Below, piece after piece: positions 11,661-23,016 of a stretch of DNA of 64,000 nt. Where the stretch lies: the NCBI RefSeq assembly GCF_964340395.1, contig NC_135568.1:9408776-9472775 (forward strand), in the 5' to 3' direction. The notes below the pieces were generated by a model. The model was not told where the DNA came from and ran no database searches. It worked only from the letters and a program-made list of their open reading frames with translations. This stretch comes from Glandiceps talaboti. Its lineage: Eukaryota > Hemichordata > Enteropneusta > Spengelidae. The position numbers were made by a program, and so were the translations under genes. Each line of letters starts with the position of its first letter. Within the stretch, counting starts at the first letter, position 1.

Positions 11661-12865
11661 TACAAACGTTTCAGTTCATAGCTGGAAATTGCCCTCTAGT
11701 TTTTAATGCAAAATAAGTAAATGAAGCTACATTATTTAGATAAGTTATATTATCTGAATTCAAAAGTGAAATGAACTTATCATAGTTGTAGCATTGTAAA
11801 GTTTTGCTTAGACGTGTATCTACCCCACCCCCTCCCCTCCCCTCCTGCACCCCGCCAGGTATTTTGCGTGTTTCTGACTTCAATGAAGTATAGGGAACCT
11901 CTTGCATTTAAATCATATACTTATTTCATACAATTCACTTCATATGGAGACAGTTTAATACTGAAAGAACCCTGCAGGAATAGCAAATATCCTCCTTAGT
12001 ATCATTGGTGTGTAATTCATTATTTTGAAATAGACAGAAACATTACATAATTTATTCGTCTGACATTGTAGCTGTATCCGTCCATTGGTTTCGAGACGTG
12101 CTTCCGTCTTGTTGAGAACTGGGTATGGATGTTCCTAGCTGTTAATTGTGTTATTGCCTCAAAATGGTGGATTATACAACAGTTAATGCACCTATCCAGT
12201 TTTCGATACTTTTGGCGACCCCTCAACTACATTAACTATGTACTGTAGCTCCCCCTGGGATATACGTACAGTCGCACAGCCTTGTGATTGGAACCACTGA
12301 CGTTTTTATAGGGAGAGGGTAGGCTGAACGGCTAATCTAAACAGGCGTAGTACTACTACATACGACTGTCTCCTGCTACTTTAGCGGTCTACGTCACCGT
12401 GTTACTGAGCTGACTGGACATAAACCATTGGAAGTGCGGTATAGACCAACCAGCAGATTGACTGTGATGACATCGGCTACTAACATGGGTGGATATTCTT
12501 ATACATTCAACTATATATAGGTATAGTTAGGAGAGGGCAGAATGCACTTTTCTAACAATTTCTGTAATTAGGCTCATTTCACTTGTACAAAGCATAACGC
12601 TGACCCAAATCCTCGCGATTGCTTTGAGAACAGGTTTATTTATTGTGGTACACTAATTGAGATAACAATATTGGAGAAGGACAACGGTAGCATAATTTAC
12701 TGTGAATGTGTATTCGAGCTGTGCGGAGTATTACCTTCAACTAGATCAAGAACAGTATGATTGATGTGTGGACATACCGTAGTGTTAGGATATGACCTTA
12801 CCACAGCCAACAGCACCGTGTCTTGGCAACGGTAGCGGAATTATCTAAACAACTGTCACATCAAT
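11661..12865. other. 5' flank of the second GPCR, no gene recognised
   Basis: Contains a C-rich tract (11821-11853). No upstream exon of the receptor could be supported. Confidence 0.45.
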
Positions 12866-14275
12866 ATGCCGAATCTGTTACAATTTATTGGCAATGAAAG
12901 TTGCAATGGGAGCATAGCAGACGACAATTCAACAGTGGACTCGCCAATAAGAATCGGTCTGGTCGGCACTGTTGTCATGACAACAGTCAGTATTTGCATC
13001 GTTCTCCTGAATACTGTCATTTTAGTGACGATTGGTGTGAACAGAAAGTCAAACCACGAGTCGTATTATTTTTACGCAAGTTCAACGGTAGCGGATATGC
13101 TTGTGGGTATAGTTATCCTGCCCTTAGTTATAACCTTGATTAATTCCCCTGAGAAATTTCGCAGCTATTGGATCTGTGTTGGTGTCACGTGTCTGCCAAC
13201 ATATGCCTTGGTCATATTTATGCTGAACATCCTTGTCACTTCATTTGACCTCTACTATAAGGTCACGAAACCATTTTCATATTCAAGAAAAATGACGAAG
13301 AGAAGGCGCATGCTCATTATAGCATTGGTTTGGTTGTTCGCGAGTTTACTAAGCTTTTCTCCAATGCTCGGATGGAACACGTATTGGCGGAAAGCAAGTG
13401 ATACCAACTTTGTGTGTTCGCCGACAACTACGCATACATTTTCACACATTGTCGTTATTATATACGTTGTTCTGGTACCGTGTATTATTTCAATCGTTTT
13501 ATTCAATGTAAGCGTGATTCGACTTGCCCGAAAGACAGTGAAACGTATAAAAAAGACTCGCCCAAAAATGGTGGAAGAAGTCACAGGAAATTTTAGGGGT
13601 AACAGGAAGAGTACCATAACTTTGTTGATGATTCTATCTTTTATAATACTATTTTGGTTGCCGTTTTTAGTCATTCTCCATATTCAATTAGTTTGTGACG
13701 GCTGTCAAAATAATGTGTATGTCGTCGGAGGCATGTTAGTGGCATTTGGTAGTGCATTTATGGGACCAATTACCACTGTCTTAAGACATCGTGAGTACAG
13801 ACAAAGTGTTGTGAGTTTATGCACATTTAAAGTGTTTGCAACTTGTCAGAAGACTCGGAGAGGGTCAAGAAGTATGTCTACCAGCCAGAGCAAACAAACC
13901 GGTTCTACTGAACTGTTTGAATTCAGAAGCAACCCATCATCTCCATCAAAAACTGACCAATTGGATAATATTGGCCGATATGCAACATATCATGATATTG
14001 ATGGGCAACCAGCATTTCATAATATTGACCGGCAAGTAACATTTCATAATATTGACCGGCAAGTAACATTTCATGATATTGACCGGCAAATAACATTTCA
14101 TGATGTTGATAGTGATGACCATGCAAAATTTCATGATGATGACCCGGAAACAAAAGTTCTAGATATTGAACAACAACCAAACTTTTATAACACTGATCGG
14201 CCAGCTACTTTAGATCATCAAGCAACAGTCCATGATGTTAACCTACGACCAACATTTCGTCATGATTTTTACTAA
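12866..14275 (+). CDS. Orphan class A GPCR, intronless, with nonapeptide-repeat C-tail
   Basis: Predicted 469 residues. The short N-terminus has three N-glycosylation sequons (NES, NGS, NST). Landmarks: TM1 Asn (LLNTVILV), TM2 Asp kept (STVADML), TM3 Cys (YWICVG) with ECL2 Cys (NFVCSP), TM4 ending SFSPMLGWN, TM5 LVPCII, TM6 FWLPF and an ECL3 CxxC (CDGC). The DRY position reads DLY and NPxxY reads GPITT, so the Arg of TM3 and the Asn and Tyr of TM7 are missing. The cytoplasmic tail of about 160 residues ends in about ten degenerate nine-residue repeats (RQVTFHNID). It is a paralogue of the receptor at 470-1552, about 11.3 kb upstream on the same strand. ATG 12866 opens the frame just before the glycosylated N-terminus. 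Ligand and G-protein coupling are unknown. Confidence 0.92.
   Translation: MPNLLQFIGNESCNGSIADDNSTVDSPIRIGLVGTVVMTTVSICIVLLNTVILVTIGVNRKSNHESYYFYASSTVADMLVGIVILPLVITLINSPEKFRSYWICVGVTCLPTYALVIFMLNILVTSFDLYYKVTKPFSYSRKMTKRRRMLIIALVWLFASLLSFSPMLGWNTYWRKASDTNFVCSPTTTHTFSHIVVIIYVVLVPCIISIVLFNVSVIRLARKTVKRIKKTRPKMVEEVTGNFRGNRKSTITLLMILSFIILFWLPFLVILHIQLVCDGCQNNVYVVGGMLVAFGSAFMGPITTVLRHREYRQSVVSLCTFKVFATCQKTRRGSRSMSTSQSKQTGSTELFEFRSNPSSPSKTDQLDNIGRYATYHDIDGQPAFHNIDRQVTFHNIDRQVTFHDIDRQITFHDVDSDDHAKFHDDDPETKVLDIEQQPNFYNTDRPATLDHQATVHDVNLRPTFRHDFY
13983..14265 (+). repeat. 27-bp coding minisatellite in the GPCR tail
   Basis: Tandem 27-bp units encode variants of RQVTFHNID. Three central units are nearly identical in DNA; the outer ones are diverged, and two are lengthened or shortened. 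The frame is kept throughout, which suggests constraint on the protein. Confidence 0.85.
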
Positions 14276-14469
14276 CAAACACAGAACACTGCATGATAAA
14301 TAACCAACAAAAACATTTGAATGTTCACTTGCATACAGCACTTGAAGATTAGTGGAGATAGACAAAATTTTAAGGCAGTAGTTCAAAACCACATGATATT
14401 TTATAAAAATCGCCTGCCGTGTAAATTTGATGATAACGATTACAAATAAAATCACAAGACTTGAAACAA

Positions 14470-14810
14470 AATGGTGTCTTGATAGACAAAAAGCTCACCA
14501 ACACTGCTACCTTTCACCGTTTGGTCCAACAAAATCTTACTAACAGTGCTACATTTTATTGCCTGGCGCCACAAAAATCTTTCCACAATTGCTACATTTT
14601 ATCGTCAGGCTCAACAAAAATAGTACCAAAATTCCTTCATTTTTACCATCTGACTTAATAAATCTCTTACCAACAGATGTATTTGCCGAGCAAGGCGATA
14701 AAAGGTAGCAGTGTTAGCAAAACTGTTGTTGAACTAGAGGATAAAATGTACCAACGTTTACTTAGTAAGATTTTTGTCGAGCCAGACGACTTTTTTTTTC
14801 ATGTCCCGTG
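14470..14810. repeat. Diverged tandem and inverted repeat cluster
   Basis: Repeated versions of a unit resembling CTAACAGTGCTACATTTTAT followed by a C/T-GGC-CAACAAAAAT segment occur about four times. After about 14690 the inverse appears (GATAAAAGGTAGCAGTGTTAG), so the cluster is partly palindromic. Related sequence occurs at 52921-53130. This is probably remnants of a foldback element. Confidence 0.5.
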
Positions 14811-16220
14811 ATAACCATTGTAGGTTCAAATATTCGTTGATGAGTATCTTAATTTGAATATTCAAATAGAACTCTCAGAATCTTATCCTATGATACGTGT
14901 TTGAGTGTAAATATCCGATGAAAGGGATTTGAATATTCGATAAGCATCTGCTAAGAATATTTGATAATAAGGGTCTGGTTGGAACACCATTTGCCATAAC
15001 TTTATAGTATCAGGCAGTCAAGAAGGCGAGCAGCATACATGAATTACACTGTTATGACCATACAATTTCTGGTTCTGAAAAGGAACGACAGACGTACGTT
15101 TTGATAAAGCACCGACTCTTGGTGAGTGACCTATGCGTACACATTTTGTAAAGGTGAATGAAATTACTGTACATTATCACACATTAACACGTTGTTTTGT
15201 ATTCTCAAGGGAATGCTGAGTTTACCGCAGAGCTATAATTTCTGTGCTATATAAATAATAACAAATTTATCATGATTATTTTGTGATGTTTGTCACATCT
15301 GTGAATCTGGTAGAGGCTTTTGCAAATGTGAGTCAGTTTCCGGCAGCGTAAAAAGGGATCATATATTGTCAACATAAATTTTTGATACGTCCTTCCACAT
15401 TTTTCTTGTACATACTCAAATGCACCTGTGTACACGACAATTGATTTCTTGAAATGTTTAATTTTTTCAATAAATTGCTGTCCTACCGTACCCATGTGCA
15501 TCTTTCCAGTTTTTTCTTAAGGTTTACAATATGGCGGTTTGCTGTAAGTGCATATTCGAAATGAAAGGGGTCAATATTGCTCAATGGAAAAAATATAAAC
15601 AAAATTAATATTATTTGTTAAGAGCTTATTGTCTCTCAGCAATGTATTTTACTATATAAACTGAGTTATACCTGACACCTGAACGTCGTCTGGTCCGACA
15701 AATATTATTAATTCATTTAACGTCTGTGTTGATAAACTACCGAGGGTTTAAGTCTCAGTAATATACTGTATCGCACTCCGATAGTTATTGTTCATGAAAA
15801 ACGTGTAAGTCGCTCCATCGCGATCAGCATTTTTCACGCCGATTTGGTATCACCTTCGACAAAACGTGAACGAAATGTTATTACTGAGCAGTACTAAATA
15901 TTTAGTACCAAGTGTAGACATTTATTGTTGTTGTACTTAATTGTGATCCTGATCTACTTAACTTTCGTCAGTTTGTATAAGCTCTCCAAGCATAACAATT
16001 AATATCATGTTGCTAGAAAATACAGATATGAGCCATAAAATAGATTTTATATTCAATTTGTACTTTGTCTTGCACTGGATGATGATGACCGTCGACTTAA
16101 AACATTACGTCATTTCTGCATCCCTGATTACGTCATTGAAAAAAAACCATGCCCTTGCTACCGAGAACGGAAGATGACAGAGCAGGTAATTGGAATGGAA
16201 AGGGTATTGTGTCGTTGTTC
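14811..16220. other. Intergenic, no gene recognised
   Basis: Holds a perfect 18-bp palindrome GTACTAAATATTTAGTAC at 15891-15908. No exon or RNA gene was supported on either strand. Confidence 0.5.
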
Positions 16221-16260
16221 TGACCGACCGACCGACTGACTGACTGACTGACTGACTAAC

Positions 16261-16291
<31 letters not shown>

Positions 16292-16333
16292 CTGATTGTT
16301 CGTTTGTTGTTTGTTTGTTTGTTTGTTTGTTTA
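16221..16333. repeat. Tetranucleotide cluster (GACC/GACT, GATT, GTTT)
   Basis: Three consecutive related 4-bp arrays, apparently derived from one another by single changes. Confidence 0.9.
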
Positions 16334-18488
16334 ACTCAGGTAATGTGTCGTACTCGTGATTCTTGAGGCAAACTGCCTAGTGATAAAAAGATTCTTTATT
16401 TTCCGAATAGCCTGTACTTACTATGCTCACTAATTTGCATAATGTTACAAAGCACATTGAATCTATAATATTGTTTAATCTTAATAAGAAAATAGAATTG
16501 GAAATTACATTATTATACTTTTTTATGCCTCTCCCCTAAATAGTCTAAAAGCTAACCTTACAAAGGTTCTCATGAATGTTTCAAGTGGCATGTAGCCTCA
16601 TTTACGAATCGTGTATTGCGCCCTCAGTTAGTTAAATCCGGTTTTACGAAGTTATATAGGCCTACCCTTCGTCATTTTTCCACCATCATCATAAGTGAGT
16701 CATACATGTTCTATGTTTGAATGTTTTGGCTGATTTATTATTAAACTTACTAATTAATGGTTTAGACATCACATATCAAATTATGAGCCTCTTAAACATG
16801 TTAATCATGTATGTCGGCTTAATTTGGAACAGAGAAGGTCATACAATATTGACACTATATACATCCTTACAACTTCACAAGCCGTAGCTTAATGTCACTA
16901 AACCTGTTTGCAGGGTGTGACGGGCAGGTTGTGTAACATCGTTCTCAACAAAATCACAACTAGACGGTTCTACTTTTACCAGTAGTGATTCGGCATTGGT
17001 AATTATACTTGTTGAATAAGTGATTGACAGGCGAAATGACCTTTGAACTATATCAAGAAGAAGAAGAACCGTGTTTAACATAATGTGAACCTTCACCTCT
17101 CACAGCAACTGGGAGACGAAATTTGACATGAGTCATCAGGTGACTGTTTGAATCAGGTGACTGGTAATAACAGAAGACCTCGATATGGCAATACATGTAC
17201 TACATATGCATACATATCATATACATGATTGAATTATATCACAAAAAGTCTATACAGAAGCGTCCAGCAGTGATTCTGGTGAAAACGATGCTACTTAATC
17301 ATACAAGATTTCGTGGTCAGTGGAGATTTCATGATCGGCATTTTTAATTGAGAACACCAGAATTAAAAAATAAATAAATACGTTACAAATAAAAATCACG
17401 ACTTTGCCAGTCTAGCAACTTCCCCTTGTGTTAGCATTGCTTCTGGAAAGGTTTCAATTAAAAGCCAATATTGAGGTATCTAAAGTCGTGTGGGAAGTCT
17501 GGAATCATTGCATGGCAACGGCACCTGACCGAAACATGAATACAGATGACACGAGGTCATCTTCCAAGATATTCACTATGTCATAATCGGTTATATCTAT
17601 GAACTCATGTACTAGATAGACTGTAAATATAATGGTAAGGTGTACCACAATGCTGAATTGTTGTTCTTCGATCGGAACCGTAGGACAGGAATGTGCTCTA
17701 TTGTCATCAACATTGCATGTCTTGAACTATTAACCTTTAAGTGAGCTTACTGCATATCATGTAAGCCTTACTGACTACTGTGCTGCGAAACTTCAGCAAA
17801 CCACAGTCTGAAGAATTCAAGTTTCGTATGGCATACGCCTTCAAATTGTTTGGAATGTACCCAGTACGAATAAGGATATCTTCTAGATCGGCCTAGCCAG
17901 GCAAACCCAGAAGAGTTTATTTCTGTAAGGCCCAAGATCACGGTAAGGCCCACACGAATTTAGCTGCAATAATTACAGCGTTTGTTGTGATTTTGAGGGC
18001 TTTTTCGTCCGTTTTTGTGCCTATTTCCATTCCGATGTTTAAACCCGAATCAAAAGCTACAATTCCTGTAACGCAAACGCAAATAAACGAGACCACACGT
18101 TGAAGACGTGAGAAAGATGTCAGCGTACTGACCGTTTCAAAATGCTGCATGCATTGCTACATTTGCCGATTTTGACGGATTTGGGGTACCTCTGAACACT
18201 TCTTGTGTCTTGAAGACTCCGTAATTAATGTTGGTGTCAGATTTGTCAGGTATGACGTAATTTAGCAGACAAATTCACTCAACTTTGCGATTCCGTTCTG
18301 AATCGCTTCCGTCTATTTGCTTTTCTGTTAAAGGAATTGTAGCGCTTGCTTCAGGTTAAACATCGAAACGGAAAAAACCCCACAAAAACAGCATAACAAA
18401 ACCTCAAAATCAAAGCAAACGCTACAATCATTGCAGCTAACGTGGACTCTGCTACAAATCACCAGCGTTGCTGTTTTCATGTGAGGCA
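16334..18488. other. Intergenic, no gene recognised
   Basis: Open frames on both strands here are short and lack recognisable domains or consistent splice sites. Confidence 0.45.
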
Positions 18489-18824
18489 ATGTCAGACATT
18501 GACCTGTCTAAAGAACTGTCACCAACACCAGAGACGTCGAACTATTTCCTCCTTTGTCAACTTCTTATTAAAGGAGGAACTAAAGCATTGACAACAGTCT
18601 TCGATCAAATTAATCCTCCACAGAACTTGGTGCACACTCTAAGACAAACAAGTATCCACCAACGATTCTTAGTCTTAAAGACGAGGAAAGTTATCAATCA
18701 GTCACAGTGCAATTTATTATTTCCAATTCAAAATACTAAAGTATCCTCAGTGAACTTTGACATATCTTTACTGTTTGTATTGTTGAGAAATATACGTAGA
18801 CTACCGACACCAAAGCGTGGGTAA
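18489..18824 (+). pseudogene. DZIP3-type HEPN domain fragment, probably decayed
   Basis: The frame from ATG 18489 contains the conserved pattern of the DZIP3-like HEPN domain found in many invertebrate proteins: NYFLLCQLLIKGGTKAL, then FDQINPPQNL, then KVINQSQCNLLFP, then NFDISLLFVLLRNIRRLP. It stops at TAA 18822-18824, exactly where the family usually continues with GW...P and the HEPN catalytic region. The same frame reopens after that one stop to about 18935 (FWFEGFCRQLSK) before another TGA. It is either a pseudogene or an exon ending at a weak donor (GG/GTAAAC). Intact HEPN domains of this type are associated with ubiquitin ligase and innate-immune proteins; no partner domain is visible here. 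Confidence 0.45.
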
Positions 18825-21800
18825 ACACGTTATGTACCCATATGTCTAGTGTGTAGAGTAGCAAAACACAAAGAGTCACAGAATTTCTGGTTTGAAGGAT
18901 TCTGCCGACAACTTTCCAAGTGTTTTGAAAAATGATATTCAAGTTTTTCAACGCTTGGAAGATAAGGGGGATCAAGTTCGCCAAAGTACATTGTCTGTAT
19001 CTTCAACCCTGACAGATTTATCGTTTATTTATTAGAAGTTGAGAAGGGTAGAGAGAAAAGACAAAGTTTACGGCGTGATTAATACACGCATTTATTACAC
19101 CATTTCAGGATTTGATGGTAGATGTTGGACAAATACAGGTGAGGAGATTGAAACAGGACCAACAGTCTCGCATCAAAAACAGAAGTCAAATATATGACGT
19201 ATCGTTAAAACATTTTGTATGGCGTACTTAGATTTGACAGTTTTAGCAACTATATAAAACAAATTATTGTGTTACTAAACCTGTACATTGGCTTGGTGTA
19301 AATCGCTAACAACACACTGTCGGTGGGTGAAACGAAGTAGACGACATTCTTTAACTTGTGACTTGTGTACAATTTCTGATCTGAAGTTTTGACAACAATG
19401 TGAACATGGCTACAATTATGCACTTGACGTATACGGGACAAAACGGCGAGTTGATTATTTTTGAACTTCTTCACTGCCCTATGTCAGGCCTAAAAACAAA
19501 ACAAGAAATAGCTATAGTATTCCGTTCAACACAAAATAAGCTTAAACGCGACCTCTGACATACGGCGTTTGTATAAAGTAACATATCTGAGCCCCTACTA
19601 CAATTTGTGAAAATCAAAGGTAACCACTATACCTATGATATAATATCACTTGATAATTAAATGTACGTGTTTGGACATATAAGGTAGGCATTTTTTTAAA
19701 TTTAGAATGATTTTGTTTGTTTGTTTGTTTGTTTGTTTGTTTGTTTGTTTGTTTGTTTGTTTGTTTGTTTGTTTTTTTTTTTGGCATAATTAACTGTTAC
19801 AATAGTTTTCAAACATTTGACCATTCTGACTCATCAATAATGCTTTATCACATAGACCTGAAGCCAAAGTGTGTAGCAACCTTTGTTTCGAATGGTTTGG
19901 GCGGCATTGACCTTGCACGTCTATAAGCAAAAAGCACACCTGTTAAACCATTTAACAATGTATTGGGTAAACATCTCAAACTACAGGAGCTTTCACATTA
20001 TTATCCCATTCATCTTATTTTCTTTGGTACATGTACATCTATTCATTTTGCTGTAGAATAACCGTCTAAATATGTATATATTTGTTTGTGTTTAATACTT
20101 CTTGTATCGTTAGTGTTTGTTTCACCATCTTGTGTCCACGACTTCTCGTTTATAAGTTGTTACGGAATGACGTACTCGCCACACTGTTTTATGTCAACTA
20201 ATCGCAAAGATGTACATGTGTTTTTATAAGTCACCTGTCATCAATCTTGCATTCTGATTGGGCGAGAGCCTTAAGCTTGTAGATATGCAGGCGTATTTTT
20301 CAGCGACATCTGTCACTGGGAAAACCCTTCCACTGGATGGCGCTATTCCCTTCAGCAACAGCACAGGAGCATATTGATATGGTATCTCTGCCAAAATAGT
20401 AAACACTCTTCTGACAATTTGAGTGGACACTTAGTCTAATAAACTAGTTTAAAATACATTTGGGTATGTCTTTGACGAAGACTTGTTTCACATAACAAAC
20501 CAAATATTTAATATATGACATTTTATTACTGAATAATTTTTATTAACTAAGGTAATCCGAGAATTGCGGGATAAGGAAAGGCAATGTCTTCATTCCCGAA
20601 TCTATCAAAAGTTGCTTTTGCCATCGTTGAAGGCATTCAGATTTCATATGGTTAGAAAATGGAATCGCAGAGGGACACATATCACACGACATTTTCCAAT
20701 AGACTTCTGACGGCCCACCCAATAGTAATTACTGAAGGCTGTCTAATTGAATCGATGCCAAAACAACAACACATTGCATTGTTTTTTTTAATCTATGAAC
20801 AATACGCCTGAAATGTGTGATTTCCATTGTTCGCTGACCCATTTCGTACCATGGCGTGATTGGAGGGACAGTCTGGGATTTTCCAATTCGTTGCTGTTGC
20901 TATAATTAACTTTATCATAATGACAAACAGAATGTTACCATGAAACGTTGCAACATTTGGCTTACCATGATTGCGAGATTAATGGTCAAGTAATATGGTA
21001 GCTTTTCAGTGTTCTTTAAAGGACCACTTTATGAAATTTCTCCAGGAATAAATTACATCTTTCAAGCATTTAATTCATTTGATTTGAAATTCTCAGCCTT
21101 GATTCAAGGCCATTCCAAAAATCCTGTTATCTTAACTATCATCTGTAATAAACAGAGTGAGAAAATTTGGTTTGACCAAATGTTGACTTTGGCTACCTAG
21201 AGGGATGCCCGCCTATCAACAATGTAAGTGAGAGCAATGCCCCTAGCAACCACATCAATTATGGTATATGTCATGTGGTACAGAATGCTATTATGCGTCG
21301 TATATGCACATGGTACTGTTGTCACATCAACATCGTCAACATATCCATTTTTCACTGCATGTCAACCTGTATTCTCAGGGGCTTTTATATTGATCATGCA
21401 GAAATGATATAATTAGTTGATTTAGGACTGAAGGAAAACTATCTCCAGTGTGATCATACGATTCAGACCTAGAAAAGACCTATCCTATCAAGTAAATATA
21501 TAGCTACACGACATTCCTGGCCCTGTTTCAGAAATTACGCAATGTGAGGTAGACCATTATAGGTTGCACAGTTTATGGGGTAATAATTGTTTAGCACTTT
21601 AAGCACCACTTCTTTTCATGTGCTCCACAAATAATATGCGGTTTTGTTCATGTATATCAGCAAGCACAAACAGACGGAGTCTGGTCTGATTTATTTCTTC
21701 CGATGTCATCAAAACAGCAAACAATACATACAACATATACCTGGGCCCAGAACATATACACGAATAGAACAATTATTAAAAAACATTCCTATAGGAACAT

Positions 21801-22950
21801 ATAACAATATTCATGAAATTAAGGTTATAGACCACGCAAGAGCTAGAAAAAATTGTGGAAGAATCAGAAGTCATAAATAACATCTAAGTATCACTATGTG
21901 TGTTTGTTTATTATGTGTTAGTGTTTTTGTTCTTCTCTCCCCTTCAATGGTGATGGAAAAGATATCAAATTGTGATTAATAGCACACATTTCGTCGAAGA
22001 TTGCATTGTAGCTTTTCTCGTGACTGTTTATCATATTAATTCACTTAGATTGTGTAAAGTTTTGTGTGATTGTTTTATCCAGTACACGAGGATTTATGTT
22101 GCAATACAGAAAGAGCTATTCATCAGTATACGTTCCATTATGTTTGCTATCAATTCCAGACTTGTCTATAACATCTAAATTCATTTTCTTTAGTATTGAG
22201 TGATGATTTCGAAACCATTGTTTTCAATTTCCATGATGCTTTCGGATATACTTGTGAAATTTGCTAAATAAGCACTAAAATTTTATTTATAATCTCCTGG
22301 TATTCCGAATGAGTGATATGTCTTCGAGAACGACTGATTCCTCTCATGTCGACCGTATCCCCCCCCCCCCCCCGGCCGTATATGTTGAGATCGGTAAAAT
22401 TACACCACAGACTTTCAGGTAGGGAACATTTTGCAAACGACGGGATGTTTGTCAAGAGAAGTTATTAATTCTTTGACAACATATAGACACTGTCATCGGG
22501 AAAAATGAGACATATCGAGAGACTGGCTAATTACGAATGGGTGCCTACACCGGTTATGCATAGAACTCGGCTCAGAGTCATACGCTAAAAACATCAACAC
22601 TGGCAAGTTATAATGTCGAAAACATTGTGAAATTTTCAAAAACACATTGTCAAAAGTTCTATCAATAGTTGAATTTAACGGACAACGATTTCACTGCGTT
22701 GTGCAACTATCACAACTGGAAGTTTTTATGATGTTGATGTTAGCATGTCTACGTACGTTAGTGGCTATACGAAAGGCGATAGATGTGTCCAAACGAGGTG
22801 CATTTGTTCACTGATTACACTGATGATGATGATGGTCGATATTCGGTAATCCATGAATAGCAAGGAAACTATATTTCCAAACTACATCGTAACTGTACAG
22901 GTTGATGATGTTTACAAATAATTCAAAGTAGTTCCGACCATATCACTATA
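18825..22950. other. Gene-poor interval
   Basis: No gene supported. Contains a (GTTT)n array at 19712-19783 and a run of about 15 C at 22359-22373. The open frame at 21644-21880 lacks a recognisable domain. Confidence 0.45.
19712..19783. repeat. (GTTT)n microsatellite
   Basis: About 15 units ending in a T run. Confidence 0.95.
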
Positions 22951-23016
22951 GTGTGACGTCAAAGCATAGTAATAAGAAATGTATGCCTTTCATATTACTA
23001 TACTTCCACGTCACAC
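22951..23016. repeat. 66-bp foldback hairpin with CRE-like arm
   Basis: The 26-bp arms begin GTGTGACGTCAAAG on the left, and the right arm reads GTGTGACGTGGAAG on the reverse strand. They surround a 14-bp loop, with about 22 of 26 positions pairing. The left arm holds TGACGTCA, the cAMP response element core. Possibly a minimal MITE. Confidence 0.6.
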
